Positions 24,438 to 36,800 of a stretch of DNA of 64,000 nt are shown here, one piece after another. A program made the position numbers and the translations under genes. This stretch comes from Linyphia triangularis. Taxonomy: Eukaryota > Arthropoda > Arachnida > Araneae > Linyphiidae. The first letter of the stretch is position 1, and every line of letters begins with the position of its first letter. The stretch lies in the NCBI GenBank assembly GCA_963978545.1, contig OZ021722.1:5584001-5648000 (forward strand), read 5' to 3'. The notes beneath the pieces are model-generated. The model was not told the DNA's origin. It saw only the letters and a list, made by a program, of their open reading frames with translations, and made no database searches.

Positions 24438-24749
24438 CCCCCTAACTGGGTAGAATCTGTTTATAAGCCATGGGGAACGTTAGAGAATGGCAACACTTCG
24501 AGTGTTTCGTTATTATAATGCTCGAACCCTTCAGGACACTGATTCTTCTCATTCCAAACCTATTCTACCGAAGAGTGGCTCTTGTGCCATAAAAAATCAC
24601 TTAACCAACCTAACCTACCGAAGAGTGAACCAAAGGACGTGTGTTGGAGGTGATTAACGCTTTAGCAGATTTAGATATTACGAACTGTAATTTAATTCCT
24701 CAAACTGATTATTTAAGTTTAAAAAGTCGTTTATGTTTAGACGTCTTGC

Positions 24750-24935
24750 TGGTTGGTTGTTTTCAGATTATCTGGCGCCGTCAGCATTATACAAGCCAAC
24801 CGAAACATTCGTCATTATACAAGCTAACATACATTTATAAACACCCATGGGTCAACACCCATGCCTTACACGGGACTCGAACCCGCAACCTCGCGGTCTA
24901 GAAGCTAGCACACTAACCACTACAGTTTGATCGGC
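24750..24935 (-). repeat. tRNA-derived SINE (family 1), copy 3
   Basis: Inverted copy flanked by the perfect 14-bp duplication TTTAGACGTCTTGC (24736-24749 and 24936-24949). Its body carries a small internal rearrangement in which the ATACAAGC..AAC and ACACCCATG segments are doubled. Confidence 0.88.
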
Positions 24936-25200
24936 TTTAGACGTCTTGCATCCAAGTGTGATGTTGCTGTACAAGAAATAAAGCTTGACCGACACCAAAA
25001 AGCGCTGGATTTATTGTGAGTACACTTACCTTTCTACCTTCCATCAATGATTATGATTTAAAGAGTCAATAAAGTGTCTCGAAGCTTATGTTGCGCAAGA
25101 AACTTCATATATTGAGGTTAAAAACTTAACAAAATTAATCATGTCGGTTTCTAAGGACGCATATAATCAAGTCGAAAAATTAAATAACTCAAATTAGTCA

Positions 25201-25385
25201 GTTGTTGGTCGTTTTCAGATTATCTGCCGCAGTCAGCAACACGAGGGCTACTGTAATGCGTCGAAATATTCGTCATTTGACAAGCCAACATACATTTACA
25301 AACACCCATGCCTTACACGGGACTCGGAACCCGCAACCTCGCGGTCTAGAAGCTAGCACGCTCACCACTATGCCGTTTGGTCAGC
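25201..25385 (-). repeat. tRNA-derived SINE (family 1), copy 4
   Basis: Inverted, diverged copy with the same B box and body, starting from a mutated CAAC tail (GTTGTTGGTCG on the plus strand). Confidence 0.8.
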
Positions 25386-25854
25386 GTTTTCATTTTCGGA
25401 AAAGCAGGGTTTGAACAAAAACTTTAGCTGCCTTTCATCCTCATGTAAAGTATCTTCCTTGTACTACCCTTGCTTTTTAACTATGCCACGGTGCTAATTA
25501 ATAAAATTTCACTGTACAGTTCCATCTGTAGGTAAAAAAAAAGCTATAATTTTTTTACTTGTTGAAAAAAACATCTATCTTTTTTCTTTATTTGTTTGTA
25601 AATCTGTAAAAATCTCAGTGTATTATTTTTAATAGTTCAACGATGAGGCATTAAAAAAAAAAAAAAAATGTGTGCCTTAAAGAGTTTCCGAAATTCTAAA
25701 GATCATATGAGGCGTTTTTTGCCATTATATAAAAACCACAATTATGAAAAAACAATGGCTTTGAAAGTTTTGAAAGGAAAAAAAAACCGGGGTAGAAACA
25801 GCAAAAATTAATTTCTGGTATGGTCCGTTTTGGCGCCCAACGCCTCATGTAAAC

Positions 25855-26390
25855 TAAATAATATAACCCATAAAAACAAAGTTTTTAATACAAATCCCTT
25901 ATATAACTTGTACATTTTTATGTTTAGAGTTTGCATCGAATTTTAAATACTAAAAACATCTCTATCAGCAAAGTATGCGGTGAACTACTTTTCAAAATTT
26001 ATTCCTTAAAATGGATGAGAATTTGTGCATTCACATCCAAATATCTTTTTATTTATTCTGATTAAAACAATTTTATTGTTTATTAAAACAATTTTGGCAA
26101 CAGAGGAAATAGTTTCAACAATGGTAGGTTAAATGCTATTTCAGGGCGATTGAATGCCGGCAAGTTAGTTTATCAGTATTCCGGAAAAACTACAATTTAG
26201 TGACAGGGACAGCCCCTAAAATTAAAAAAAAAAAAAAATGCTTTGTCATCAACATCGAATCTATCTGTCAAGTTTCATATTGAATGGATGACGGACAGGG
26301 GGTTAATTAGGCCTCCGCAGATTTGCCTGCCATCGAAATACTCAACCAACCCGCCCACACGTACAAAATTGAAGTTAATATACAAGATTT
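25855..26390. repeat. unclassified interspersed repeat (R1), full-length-like copy
   Basis: About 540 bp alignable by eye with 29680-30240: ATAATATAACCCATAAAAAC at the left, ACAATTTTGGCAACAG in the middle, ATCTATCTGTCAAGTTTCA and CCGCAGATTTGC at the right. It is non-coding, with no terminal inverted repeats seen, so its class is unknown (a LINE/SINE tail or a DNA element are both possible). Confidence 0.7.
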
Positions 26391-26577
26391 GGTTGGTTGG
26401 TTGTTTTCAGATTATTTGGCGCCGTCAGCAACACGAGGGCTATAATGCGCCGAAACATTCGTCATTAGACAAGCCAACATACATTTACAAACACCCATGC
26501 CTAACACGGGACTCGAACCCGCAACCTCGCGGTCTAGAAGCTAGCACGCTAACCACTATACCGTTTGGTCGGCTATT
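26391..26577 (-). repeat. tRNA-derived SINE (family 1), copy 5, inserted in another repeat
   Basis: Inverted copy with imperfect 12-bp flanking duplication (TATACAAGATTT / TATACAGGATTT). It sits inside the interspersed repeat of 25855-26390; the related repeat at 29680-30240 lacks the SINE and so shows the empty site. Confidence 0.85.
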
Positions 26578-27491
26578 ATCTATACAGGATTTAAAAAATA
26601 GTAAACTTTTCCTACACGAACGTCCTAGTGTATGCGGATCCAAAAATATGGAAATGACGACTTGGCAATCATCAAACAAGTAGAAGACGGTAAACAATCG
26701 GTGGATGAAATGTGAATCTTCATCCGCTATTAAACCAGCTCCGCTTATTTTAAGATGCCAGCATCAATTGCGCAATTGATGGCTCCCGATGAATTGTTGA
26801 AAGCGCAACAACAGCTAGAAAATTGCGCAACAGTGTCAAATGGAGAAAACTGAGATGTTTGGCGGGAGAAGAAATCTTGGCAGGGTTTGATGCCAAACTA
26901 GTTTAATTACTGAATGGTATGTTGCAACAGGAAATAGTTTGGGTAAAAAGTCCGCCAGGCATAGTTTGAAGGGGAATATGGAAATACTACGATTCACCTT
27001 TACGTGAGTTGTTCATTGTCGCGATTCTTAAGTACTTTTTTTTTGCCTGACTGTAAAAAGAAGTAGGGGTGTGGAACATCGCGCAACTTTCAATTACAAT
27101 ATATAGTGCTGATGTGGTTTCTGGTGCTATTTACCGTTTTTATATTTTTATCATTCATTTAAAAAACATATAGTTTGGCGATGTATTTTTGGCGATAATT
27201 TTTTATATGGGCCTTTGGGAGAAGAAAAAAAAGAAAACGGCGATTTTGGCGATATACTTTTCGATAATTCTTACATTATACTTTCTTGTAAGTGAATCGG
27301 AGGAAAGGAAAAAAAAACGGTCGTTGATGAGCGATGCTCAAGAGAAGAGAACTCTGTGACATTCGTTTTTCAAATTATTTTTGTTGGATTTATCGCCAAA
27401 AATATCGTCAAACTGGCAATTTTTTCAAATGAATGAAAATAATATGAAAACGGTAATAACACTATTCCAGGTCTAGTTTAAATGTAGTGAC

Positions 27492-29409
27492 TAGGCTTGG
27501 GCGATGTTAACATTTCTGCATCGCGATATATCGGGAAGCAAACATCGCGATCTCACGATACATCACGATGTTAACTATATATTTTTTACAAAATACTATA
27601 AAACAACGTTTTTCTAACACCCTATGTAGCCGAAAGTTATGCTTACTTAGCTTTGCAACATTTTATTGAATTCATGTATGGAAGTTTATTTTAAATAACA
27701 TGAGCAGCTACCGAATTACTTTCAGAGGGATACACAAAGCACCCGAGGGCTATAAGCCAGTTATTTTTTTTATTTTTATAGGCTTAATCCGGATTTTTCA
27801 ATTTCTCATCTTAATGAAATTTTACTTTGTTGTTATCCTCGGAATGAGAGGAGGGGGGGGGGGGGGAGGAGGGGACAAGAGCACTTCCTGGCGGTGCACA
27901 TGTTTCTTTAGTTATTGGATATTCTTAATTATTAAATCAAAAAACACTTTATAATAATATTTTATTACTTAATATATACAATATAACTAGTAAACAATAA
28001 AAATAAAATTAATGCATAACATTTAAAATCTTTATTTTGTGCCAAAAAAATTTGCATTTCAGCATTTTTAAGAAGTAATGTTGGATTGAGTAATTAATCT
28101 TATGGAAATAAACTTTATTCAAATCGTACAAACTGAAAAAAAAAAAAAAAAAAAAAAAAACTATAAAACATTTATTTACTTACGAGTCGGAAGAAAAAAT
28201 TCTTCAACGTAAATGGGGGAAAAATCATTTATAAGTATTTAAGCAATCATACTAGAGAAACAACTAGTATCCATCCATGCTCTAGTTCATACTGACTTTG
28301 GCAGATATAACAAACCATCATAGTAATAAACAACCTGATTATCTTAACTGGGTAAGAACTAGACATAAATTACCACGCACGAATACCGCAATCCCCTTGA
28401 GTTAATAAATAAAGCAAAGCTCTCAAAGGGTAAAAATGTTAGATAAAAAAATCCTGAAGTTAATGTACATGATTTAAAAATACAAAAATGTAATATTTTA
28501 TTTCTTCCAAGTTAGAGAAAAAAAATCAAAAATGAAACACAAAAAGTTTAGGAAATACTCAATTGAATTCCAAAAATAGAATATCAAGGTCTTTTATCTG
28601 ATGACAAATTAAATAAAAATCAAAACGTTTGTTATGAGTTGAGAGAACAAAAAAAAAAAAAAAAAATGTTCAAACAATAAAAGTAATACTTCTTTCATCG
28701 GATCTCCAATATTACTAGACTAACTGGCGCCTGAAAACCACCTCGTAATTTCAATACTCAGCTGTAAAAACGAAACAGGAAATAAACGCGAGACCTACAA
28801 GAAAAAAAAAGAAGAAAAAAAAAAAAATACATCGTAAAATTGAATCATAATTTCAACATGTCATACGTGCTTTTTTTCCCTTGTAATGTGCACTTTTTTA
28901 CAACTGTATTTTAAATTTCAAAAGCCAGAGGATTTAAAAGCGAATGCAACATGTAATAAGTGATTAAGTGCGCGATGCCATCTGTGGCGTTTTGTTTCTA
29001 TTCAATCATGGAAACATCGCACATACCGGATACGATTACCACGATGCCGATACAACAAAAGCAAATGGAAATCGTCTCAAACGGCTCGGTATAGCTGTTA
29101 CACTACGTTTCTATACAGTCTTGGATACACCGCGCATATGCAGGGAGGATTACTGCGATCTGGTGAAGAATCGTGTCTCAAACTGCGCGGTGTCGACGGT
29201 TCCAATACGTTTCTATAGTATTTTAGAAACACCGCGCATGAATCGTGGCATCATCGGTTCTTCGTCCTTGAAGTGCTAGGCAATGAGTGTATCGCGCTCT
29301 CGTCAAAAAAGATCGCGATGTATCGGTTTAAGGAAAATAGTAACACCGGTTTGACGATGTTGATTTCACACCGGTTTTAAACGATGTATCGATACATCGC
29401 CCAAGCCTA
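27492..29409. mobile_element. hAT-type DNA transposon, non-autonomous, 1.92 kb
   Basis: Ends TAGGCTTGGGCGATGT and ACATCGCCCAAGCCTA are perfect inverted repeats and are flanked by the perfect 8-bp duplication GTAGTGAC (27484-27491 and 29410-29417). An 8-bp duplication is diagnostic of the hAT superfamily among elements of this kind. Subterminal sequence is rich in CATCGCGAT/CGATACATCG motifs, typical of hAT transposase-binding regions. No transposase frame survives; the interior has G, A and T homopolymers (27850-27866 G run, 28138-28160 A run). Confidence 0.88.
29080..29250 (+). repeat. internal direct duplication inside the hAT element
   Basis: Two ~60-bp blocks (about 29100-29145 and 29198-29243) share ACGTTTCTATA..TT.GA.ACACCGCGCAT. 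One reading frame crosses both, which is why a 103-codon frame exists there; I see no protein family in it. Confidence 0.5.
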
Positions 29410-29679
29410 GTAGTGACCAGTATTATAGTGTAATTGAAAGTGGAGAGCTGAACTGAATGAAGGGCGCGATACTATAGTGACATCTTACAGAGTCAAGCAG
29501 TGAGTCAGTGATGAACGTAACTGTTATAGTAAAGGTCAAATCTTTATCGTAGAATACTAACGAGAAATATGATTACATAAAAATTTTCCATAAAGAGCAA
29601 ATGACCTTCTGTAATAGAAAATACTACAATAAACAATAATTTATTTTTCTTCAAGTGAGCGATTTTCAAAACATTTTAA

Positions 29680-30240
29680 ATGATAATATAACCCATAAAA
29701 ACAAAATTTTAATATAAATGCATTGCCAATTTTTATATTCATTAACATAAATGCCGTTTCTATTGCCAGCGTGTGCTTGTTTTTAATATTTAAAATTAGA
29801 TGCAATTACCTTCTCTATCGGGGAAATATGAAGTAAACTACTTTTCAAAATTTATTCATTAAAAATGAATGTGAGTGTAGGCGCACTCGCATCCAAATAC
29901 TTTTTTTATTTATTATGATTAAAGCAATTTTATCGTATATTTATTAGAACAATTTTGGCAACAGGAAAGAGTTTCTTCAATGGTCGGTTAAATGCTATTT
30001 CAGCGTGATTGGATGACGGCAAGTTGGTTTATTAGTATTCCCAAAAAGCGACCTTTTGCTGACAGTGACAGCCGCCAAAATTTGATAGAATGCATTGTCA
30101 TCAACATAGAATCTATCTGTCAAGTTTCAGCCCGATTGGATGACAGGAAGGGAGGTTAATTAGGTATCCGCAGATTTGCTTACCATTTACAAACATACAT
30201 ACTTACATACAAAATTGAAGTTAATAAAGGATTTAATAAA
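29680..30240. repeat. unclassified interspersed repeat (R1), second full-length-like copy
   Basis: Same order of motifs as 25855-26390 but without the SINE insertion at its right end. Confidence 0.7.
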
Positions 30241-30350
30241 AAGGTGTACTATTAAAAAAAATGAGTTAATTTAAAAATGTCATTTTATTATGCTAGTAAT
30301 GATAATACCAATGCGTGTATGGTAGTATCGCGCTAAAACACAGATTTGTT

Positions 30351-30591
30351 TATACTAAACTCCAACTCAACTTGACATCACTGGACGATAGATCTTCACC
30401 GTGCTCTTGGGCAATTAATCCATTTTAGCGGAGTGAAGACATAATTCTAGCCAAACCTTATAACCTTTTGTTCTCTACAGGGTTGTGGTTTGGCGAGCAT
30501 TATGCTTTCACGCTGCCAAAATGGATAAATTGCCTATGAGCACATGACGATCTACTGTCTAGTGATGTCAAGTTAAGTTGAAGTTTAGTAA
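30351..30591. mobile_element. palindromic MITE (family A), copy 2
   Basis: Same termini and inner palindrome as copy 1. It lies ~180 bp downstream of the integrin stop codon, so possibly within or next to the integrin 3' UTR. Confidence 0.88.
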
Positions 30592-30774
30592 AGCAGTTAT
30601 CATATAACAATCTACAACAGCCTTCGTTGAATTGACCGGCTTGATTTGCTTGAACGTACGTTTCTTTCTTTCTTTTATGATGTAAGAAACTGTTCAGAAT
30701 AAAAGGATGAATTCAGCATGAAATTTGATCAAGTATAATGTACAGCAATGAAATTGAATTGCAGTTCAAAATCT

Positions 30775-30867
30775 TCAATTTTCGTCTACAATTGGTTGTG
30801 AAATGCTGCCTCCGTAGGCCGGATTCTGGTAGGTGGTTTCGACTTCTTTGTACAACGGATTTTGTCC
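30775..30867 (-). CDS. ITGB: integrin beta terminal exon: cytoplasmic tail
   Basis: Acceptor TTTATACAG; encodes [20 protein letters not shown] then [10 protein letters not shown] and stop. It contains the two NPxY motifs with an intervening TT, as in conserved integrin beta tails, and is about 10 residues longer at the C-terminus than the usual end after the second NPxY. Confidence 0.92.
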   Translation of the reverse strand, partial: GQNPLYKEVETTYQNPAYGGSISQPIVDEN

Positions 30868-33800
30868 CTGTATAAAATAATTGAACAAAATCAGTGGGCA
30901 AAAGAAGCTTATGTACAAAAAAATTAAAACAGGTTTAAAAGAAATATACAGCCACAAACACAAATTTGTGCAACAAATACTTAAATTTTTTTCGCCGATA
31001 CTCTTCCGTTATACTAAACTCCAACTTAACTTGACGATAGATCTTCAAAGTGCTCATAGGCAATTAATCCATTTTAGCGGAGTGAAGACATAATTCTCGC
31101 CAAACCTTATAGCCTTTTTTTTCTCTATAGGGTTGAGGTTTGGCAAACATTATGCTTTCACGCCGCCAAAATGGATTAAATACCTATGAGCTCTGTGACG
31201 ATCTACCTTCTTAGTGATGCCAAGTTAAGTTGAAGTTTAGTATAGACGTGTACCAGATAAAAACCGCCAAACTGCAACGATAACGCATCCAACTTAACCA
31301 ACCTTTAAATAATTTACAATTCCTACAACAAACCGTTATATAGTTGCTATAGAGCGATTCCGTACTCGCGGATGCAACATTTAGACTCACTCAAGGCTTC
31401 TTACTAAGAAAATAAAAATTCTTTTTAAAGAAATGACTGTCTCAGGATTACATTGTAATCTGTTTCACAAAAATTAATATAAAAAACATTTAATAAAATG
31501 TATAAATAGACTCAGGAGAGGTTCAAAGTGCTATCGCGGGTGCAACGAAATCGGCCCACCATTAAAGGTCATGATGCTAGAATGAAAAAAGTCTGTTACT
31601 TATGGAATATTTATTAAATTATTTTTACATTCTTTAAAAGAATACATATCAAACTAATTATTAACTTAAATAAAATTATTAAAAGAAATAAATATTATAA
31701 ATTATTCACTTTTTATCCAGTCGCGGGTACAACGTAAAATTATCGCGGGTGCAACACGTCTCACTGTAGTGAATATAAACATTTCCATGTAACTTTAAAT
31801 TAAAGATATGAGATCATAGATGCTGTATCATTAATTAGCACTTTTCTATGTAACTTAAATAAATTATTTTTTTGGAATAGTCGGCGATTTATCAGCCTTA
31901 AGGTTCATCTTCAGAATAGCTGTAAACATCAGAAACGCGTAACTTTTTCGTAACTTTTTTTGTAACTTTTCCACGTTTTTTTTTAGTAGCATTTGTCAAA
32001 ACTAATTTGCTTTTCAAATTAGACTTCGACGTTCGTGCAACACAAATGCTCTTACCCTCCTCAAATTGAAAAAAATGTTTTTATTGAATGGCTGGTATAT
32101 TTTTTAGTCCTTTCCACCTATCATCTAACATGGTTTTTCCTTTTTCAATTTGTTTTTGGGATACAAATATAAAAGAAACTTTTGGAGAAAGGCGACCCTT
32201 TCTCGACGGAGATGGTTTGCAAGAAGTTTAGGATTTTCCTTTAGTTTTCGCCTATATTTTTGAGAAGCAGTCTCCTTTTGCTGTTGTTCTGCCATTTCAT
32301 TTGATCTATTTACACAAAAAAAGTAAAAAATTAACAATAAACTCTTATTAAATAGGAATCAGTAATTATAAATAAGATATGAAGTTATCAAAAACTTAAT
32401 AAATGAAAAATATATAACAAATAACAATGTAATCGTAAGAGTCATAACTGTTACACCCGCTATTCTAATATTTTGATCGCGGGTACAACTCATTTTAGTC
32501 AACGTTAATTTTAATTAAATTGACAACATACCTTCTATTGCGACTGAATCAAGTTTTCCTTTTATTTCTTCTTACTTCTACAGAGTTTCAAAAAATTACC
32601 AATTTATTTCTTTAAGAACACCAAACTTTCATTTCTTTTATATCGCGGGTGCAACTGCCCAACAGTAGTTTCTTATTTAATTAATATTCTTAGAAAAATA
32701 ATAATAAATATTTTGTTTTTTTATATAAGGCAATAAACAAATGTTATAACTTCAGTATTTATCAGTGAAATATAACCTCAAACCACCGGTAGTAGCGATT
32801 TCGTGGAAAAATTATCAAGTGTCGATGAATGGTTTGCATCAAGTCTTCAGGCGCCACCATTTCTGAGCGCGCCAAAAAATTCAAATAATAACTTAAGTTC
32901 TTAAAAGTTTTTTTTTATTATTAAATTTATATCTTTCTCTTTGTATTGGTATAATAAAAAGAAACAAATACTGTGATTTAAAAATTTATGTCAAAAATCG
33001 TCTCCCGTGGAATCGCCCAAGCTTATAACACACTGTAAATATTTAGACTTGGCGAAATATTTACGCGTCATCTAAACGTGTAAAGATTTAGGTTTAGCAA
33101 CAACTAAGTCTACTGGTACCCGTCTAACGGGAGAGTACATAAAGTCAAGTGTAACCGTTAGTCAAGTTACCATTAGGCAAGAGAAGTAAGTAAATCTATC
33201 TACTGGTGTGATAGTAAAGTTTAATATTGGTAATGATGTGTTTTACAGCTATGTAATGCAACTTTAAGTTCGCGTAAGATCATTTGTTCGTAAATAAGTG
33301 ATAACTTTATTGAACAATATTAAAATTAAGCGAAATAAAATTTAATTTAGAAAAAATTGCATTTCACTTTGATGCAGAACATTTCAGAATCGAACAGAAT
33401 TAGTAAGTACATCATTAAGTTTATTTCTAGTTTAAAAGCAATCTTCGTTAGAAACACAAGTGTCATGCTGAACTCGAATTTATTTAACAGCACAATCGTT
33501 TTCAACAATTGTAATACATTTTATTTGCAACATATAAACCTTAAATTCGATTTCACAAAACCATCTTAAAATAAAAGTCGGTTTTGAACTCCAGTAGCGC
33601 AATTCCACTGGCCAATAAGGATGTGGACCGTTGTAGAATGGCCGTTGCCACGAATCTTTGCTCATCTCGCCCACTGCTGGGTAAAATATGCTGGAAATGT
33701 TGATGCACAATTTTAAAATTAAAATATAGCTTTATAAAAAAGGACGGTAGGGGTAAACATATATGTTTTGTGGTAGTTTTGACATGTTTATAAAAAAATA

Positions 33801-36800
33801 ATAATCGTGCATATTGTAACGATTCTCGGTATTTAGCACGGACTAGTCAATCTTCCCAGAACCCCTTTTTCTGACATTGGCTAATACCGTTGTGCTACCT
33901 GGGAACACTGAAAATGGAAGATGTGAAAAAGTGTATATATAATCTCCTGCACTTGCCTGGTTCCATTTGGCCATGAGTCTTTCCTTTTCGAATTTGGCCA
34001 ACTCTCTCCTGTCGTGGATGACCGTCAGGACTTTCCATAGCATGAGCAAGAAGAGACCGGTGGCCACTATGGCACCGGACACACCAGACACCACGGCCAC
34101 AATGTCCACGGGGACAGGACATTCTAGAAACAACAATTGGATATATTCTATTATTTGAATACATTGTCTATTACCATTAAGCCTTAGTTCCCCTATGGCA
34201 TCGAAGACACCACGGCCATAATGCCCACGGGGACTGGACATTCTAGAAACAACAATTGGATATATTCTATTATTTGAATACATTGTCTACTACTATTAAG
34301 CCTTAGTGCCCCTATGGCATCGAAGACACCACGGCCATAATGCCCACGGGGACTGGACATTCTAGAAACAAGCATTGGATATATTGTCTATTTATTAAAT
34401 ATAATGTCTATTACTATCAAGCCTTAATGCCACTATGGCACTATAGAAACCAGGTACCACTGCTACAATGTCCACAGGGACAGGACATTCTAGAAACAAC
34501 AATTGGATATATTGTCTATTATTTGAATACATTGTCTATTACTATTAAGCCTTAGTTCCCCTATGGCATCGAAGACACCACGGCCATAATGCCCACGAGG
34601 ACAGGACATTCTAGAAACAAGCATTGGATATATTGTCTATTTATTAAATATAATGTCTATTACTATCAAGCCTTAATGCCACTATGGCACTATAGACACC
34701 AGGTACCACTGCTACAATGTCCACAAGGACAGGACATTCTAGAAACAACAATTGGATATATTGTCTATTATTTGAATACATTGTCTATTACCATTAAGCC
34801 TTAGTTCCCCTATGGCATCGAAGACACCACGGCCATAATGCCCACAGGGACTGGACATTCTAGAAACAACAATTGGATATATTCTATTATTTGAATACAT
34901 TGTCTATTACTATTAAGCCTTAGTGCCCCTATGGCATCGAAGACACCACGGCCATAATGCCCACGGGGACTGGACATTCTAGAAACAAGCATTGGATATA
35001 TTGTCTATTTATTAAATATAATGTCTATTACTATCAAGCCTTAATGCCACTATGGCACTATAGACACCAGGTACCACTGCTACAATGTCCACAGGGACAG
35101 GACATTCTAGAAACAACAATTGGATATATTGTCTATTATTTGAATACATTGTCTATTACTATTAAGCCTTAGTTCCCCTATGGCATCGAAGACACCACGG
35201 CCATAATGCCCACGAGGACAGGACATTCTAGAAACAAGCATTGGATATATTGTCTATTTATTAAATATAATGTCTATTACTATCAAGCCTTAATGCCACT
35301 ATGGCACTATAGACACCAGGTACCACTGCTACAATGTCCACAAGGACAGGACATTCTAGAAACAACAATTGGATATATTGTCTATTATTTGAATACATTG
35401 TCTATTACCATTAAGCCTTAGTTCCCCTATGGCATCGAAGACACCACGGCCATAATGCCCACAGGGACTGGACATTCTAGAAACAACAATTGGATATATT
35501 CTATTATTTGAATACATTGTCTATTACTATTAAGCCTTAGTGCCCCTATGGCATCGAAGACACCACGGCCATAATGCCCACGGGGACTGGACATTCTAGA
35601 AACAAGCATTGGATATATTGTCTATTTATTAAATATAATGTCTATTACTATCAAGCCTTAATGCCACTATGGCACTATAGACACCAGGTACCACTGCTAC
35701 AATGTCCACAGGGACAGGACATTCTAGAAACAACAATCGGATATATTGTCTATTATTTGAATACATTGTCTATTACCATTAAGCCTTAGTTCCCCTATGG
35801 CATCGAAGACACCACGGCCATAATGCCCACAGGGACTGGACATTCTAGAAACAACAATTGGATATATTCTATTATTTGAATACATTGTCTACTACTATTA
35901 AGCCTTAGTGCCCCTATGGCATCGAAAACACCACGGCCATAATGCCCACGGGGACTGGACATTCTAGAAACAAGCATTGGATATATTGTCTATTTATTAA
36001 ATATAATGTCTATTACTATCAAGCCTTAATGCCACTATGGCACTATAGACACCAGGTACCACTGCTACAATGTCCACAGGGACATTCTAGAAACAACAAT
36101 TGGATATATTGTCTATTATTTGAATACATTGTCTATTACTATTAAGCCTTAGTTCCCCTATGGCATCGAAGACACCACGGCCATAATGCCCACAGGGACT
36201 GGACATTCTAGAAACAAAAATTGGATATATTCTATTATTTGAATACATTGTCTATTACTATTAAGCCTTAGTGCCCCTATGGCATCGAAGACACCACGGC
36301 CATAATGCCCACGGGGACTGGACATTCTAGAAACAAGCATTGGATATATTGTCTATTTATTAAATATAATGTCTATTACTATCAAGCCTTAATGCCACTA
36401 TGGCACTATAGACACCAGGTACCACTGCTACAATGTCCACAGGGACAGGACATTCTAGAAACAACAATTGGATATATTGTCTATTATTTGAATACATTGT
36501 CTATTACTATTAAGCCTTAGTTCCCCTATGGCATCGAAGACACCACGGCCATAATGCCCACGGGGACAGGACATTCTAGAAACAAGCATTGGATATATTG
36601 TCTATTTATTAAATATAATGTCTATTACTATCAAGCCTTAATGCCACTATGGCACTATAGACACCAGGTACCACTGCTACAATGTCCACAGGGACAGGAC
36701 ATTCTAGAAACAACAATTGGATATATTGTCTATTTTTTGAATACATTGTCTATTACCATTAAGCCTTAGTTCCCCTATGGCATCGAAGACACCACGGCCA

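Larger units (their letters stand above)
27060..29450. mobile_element. foldback element split by a hAT insertion
   Basis: The left arm (AACTTTCAATTACAATATA, then TACCGTTTTTATATTTTTAT) recurs inverted at 27370-27491 and 29410-29445, the second arm being cut by the hAT element. A lone arm of the same family is at ~49745-49950. Confidence 0.55.
30998..33138. mobile_element. family-B MITE interrupted by two insertions
   Basis: The ends ACTCTTCCGT...(30998) and ...ACCCGTCTAACGGGAGAGTA (to 33138) match the intact family-B element at 53648-53888. The body is split by palindromic MITE A (31010-31244) and by the unclassified ~1.67-kb element at ~31349-33021. Confidence 0.7.

Noticed and set aside
26243..26697. 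Frames over SINE copies (for example the 146-codon frame with [12 protein letters not shown])
   Set aside because: The same peptide appears at every SINE copy in both orientations; it is translated SINE, not a protein family.
28968..29279. 103-codon frame inside the hAT element as a transposase
   Set aside because: No hAT transposase motif and it consists largely of an internal duplication.
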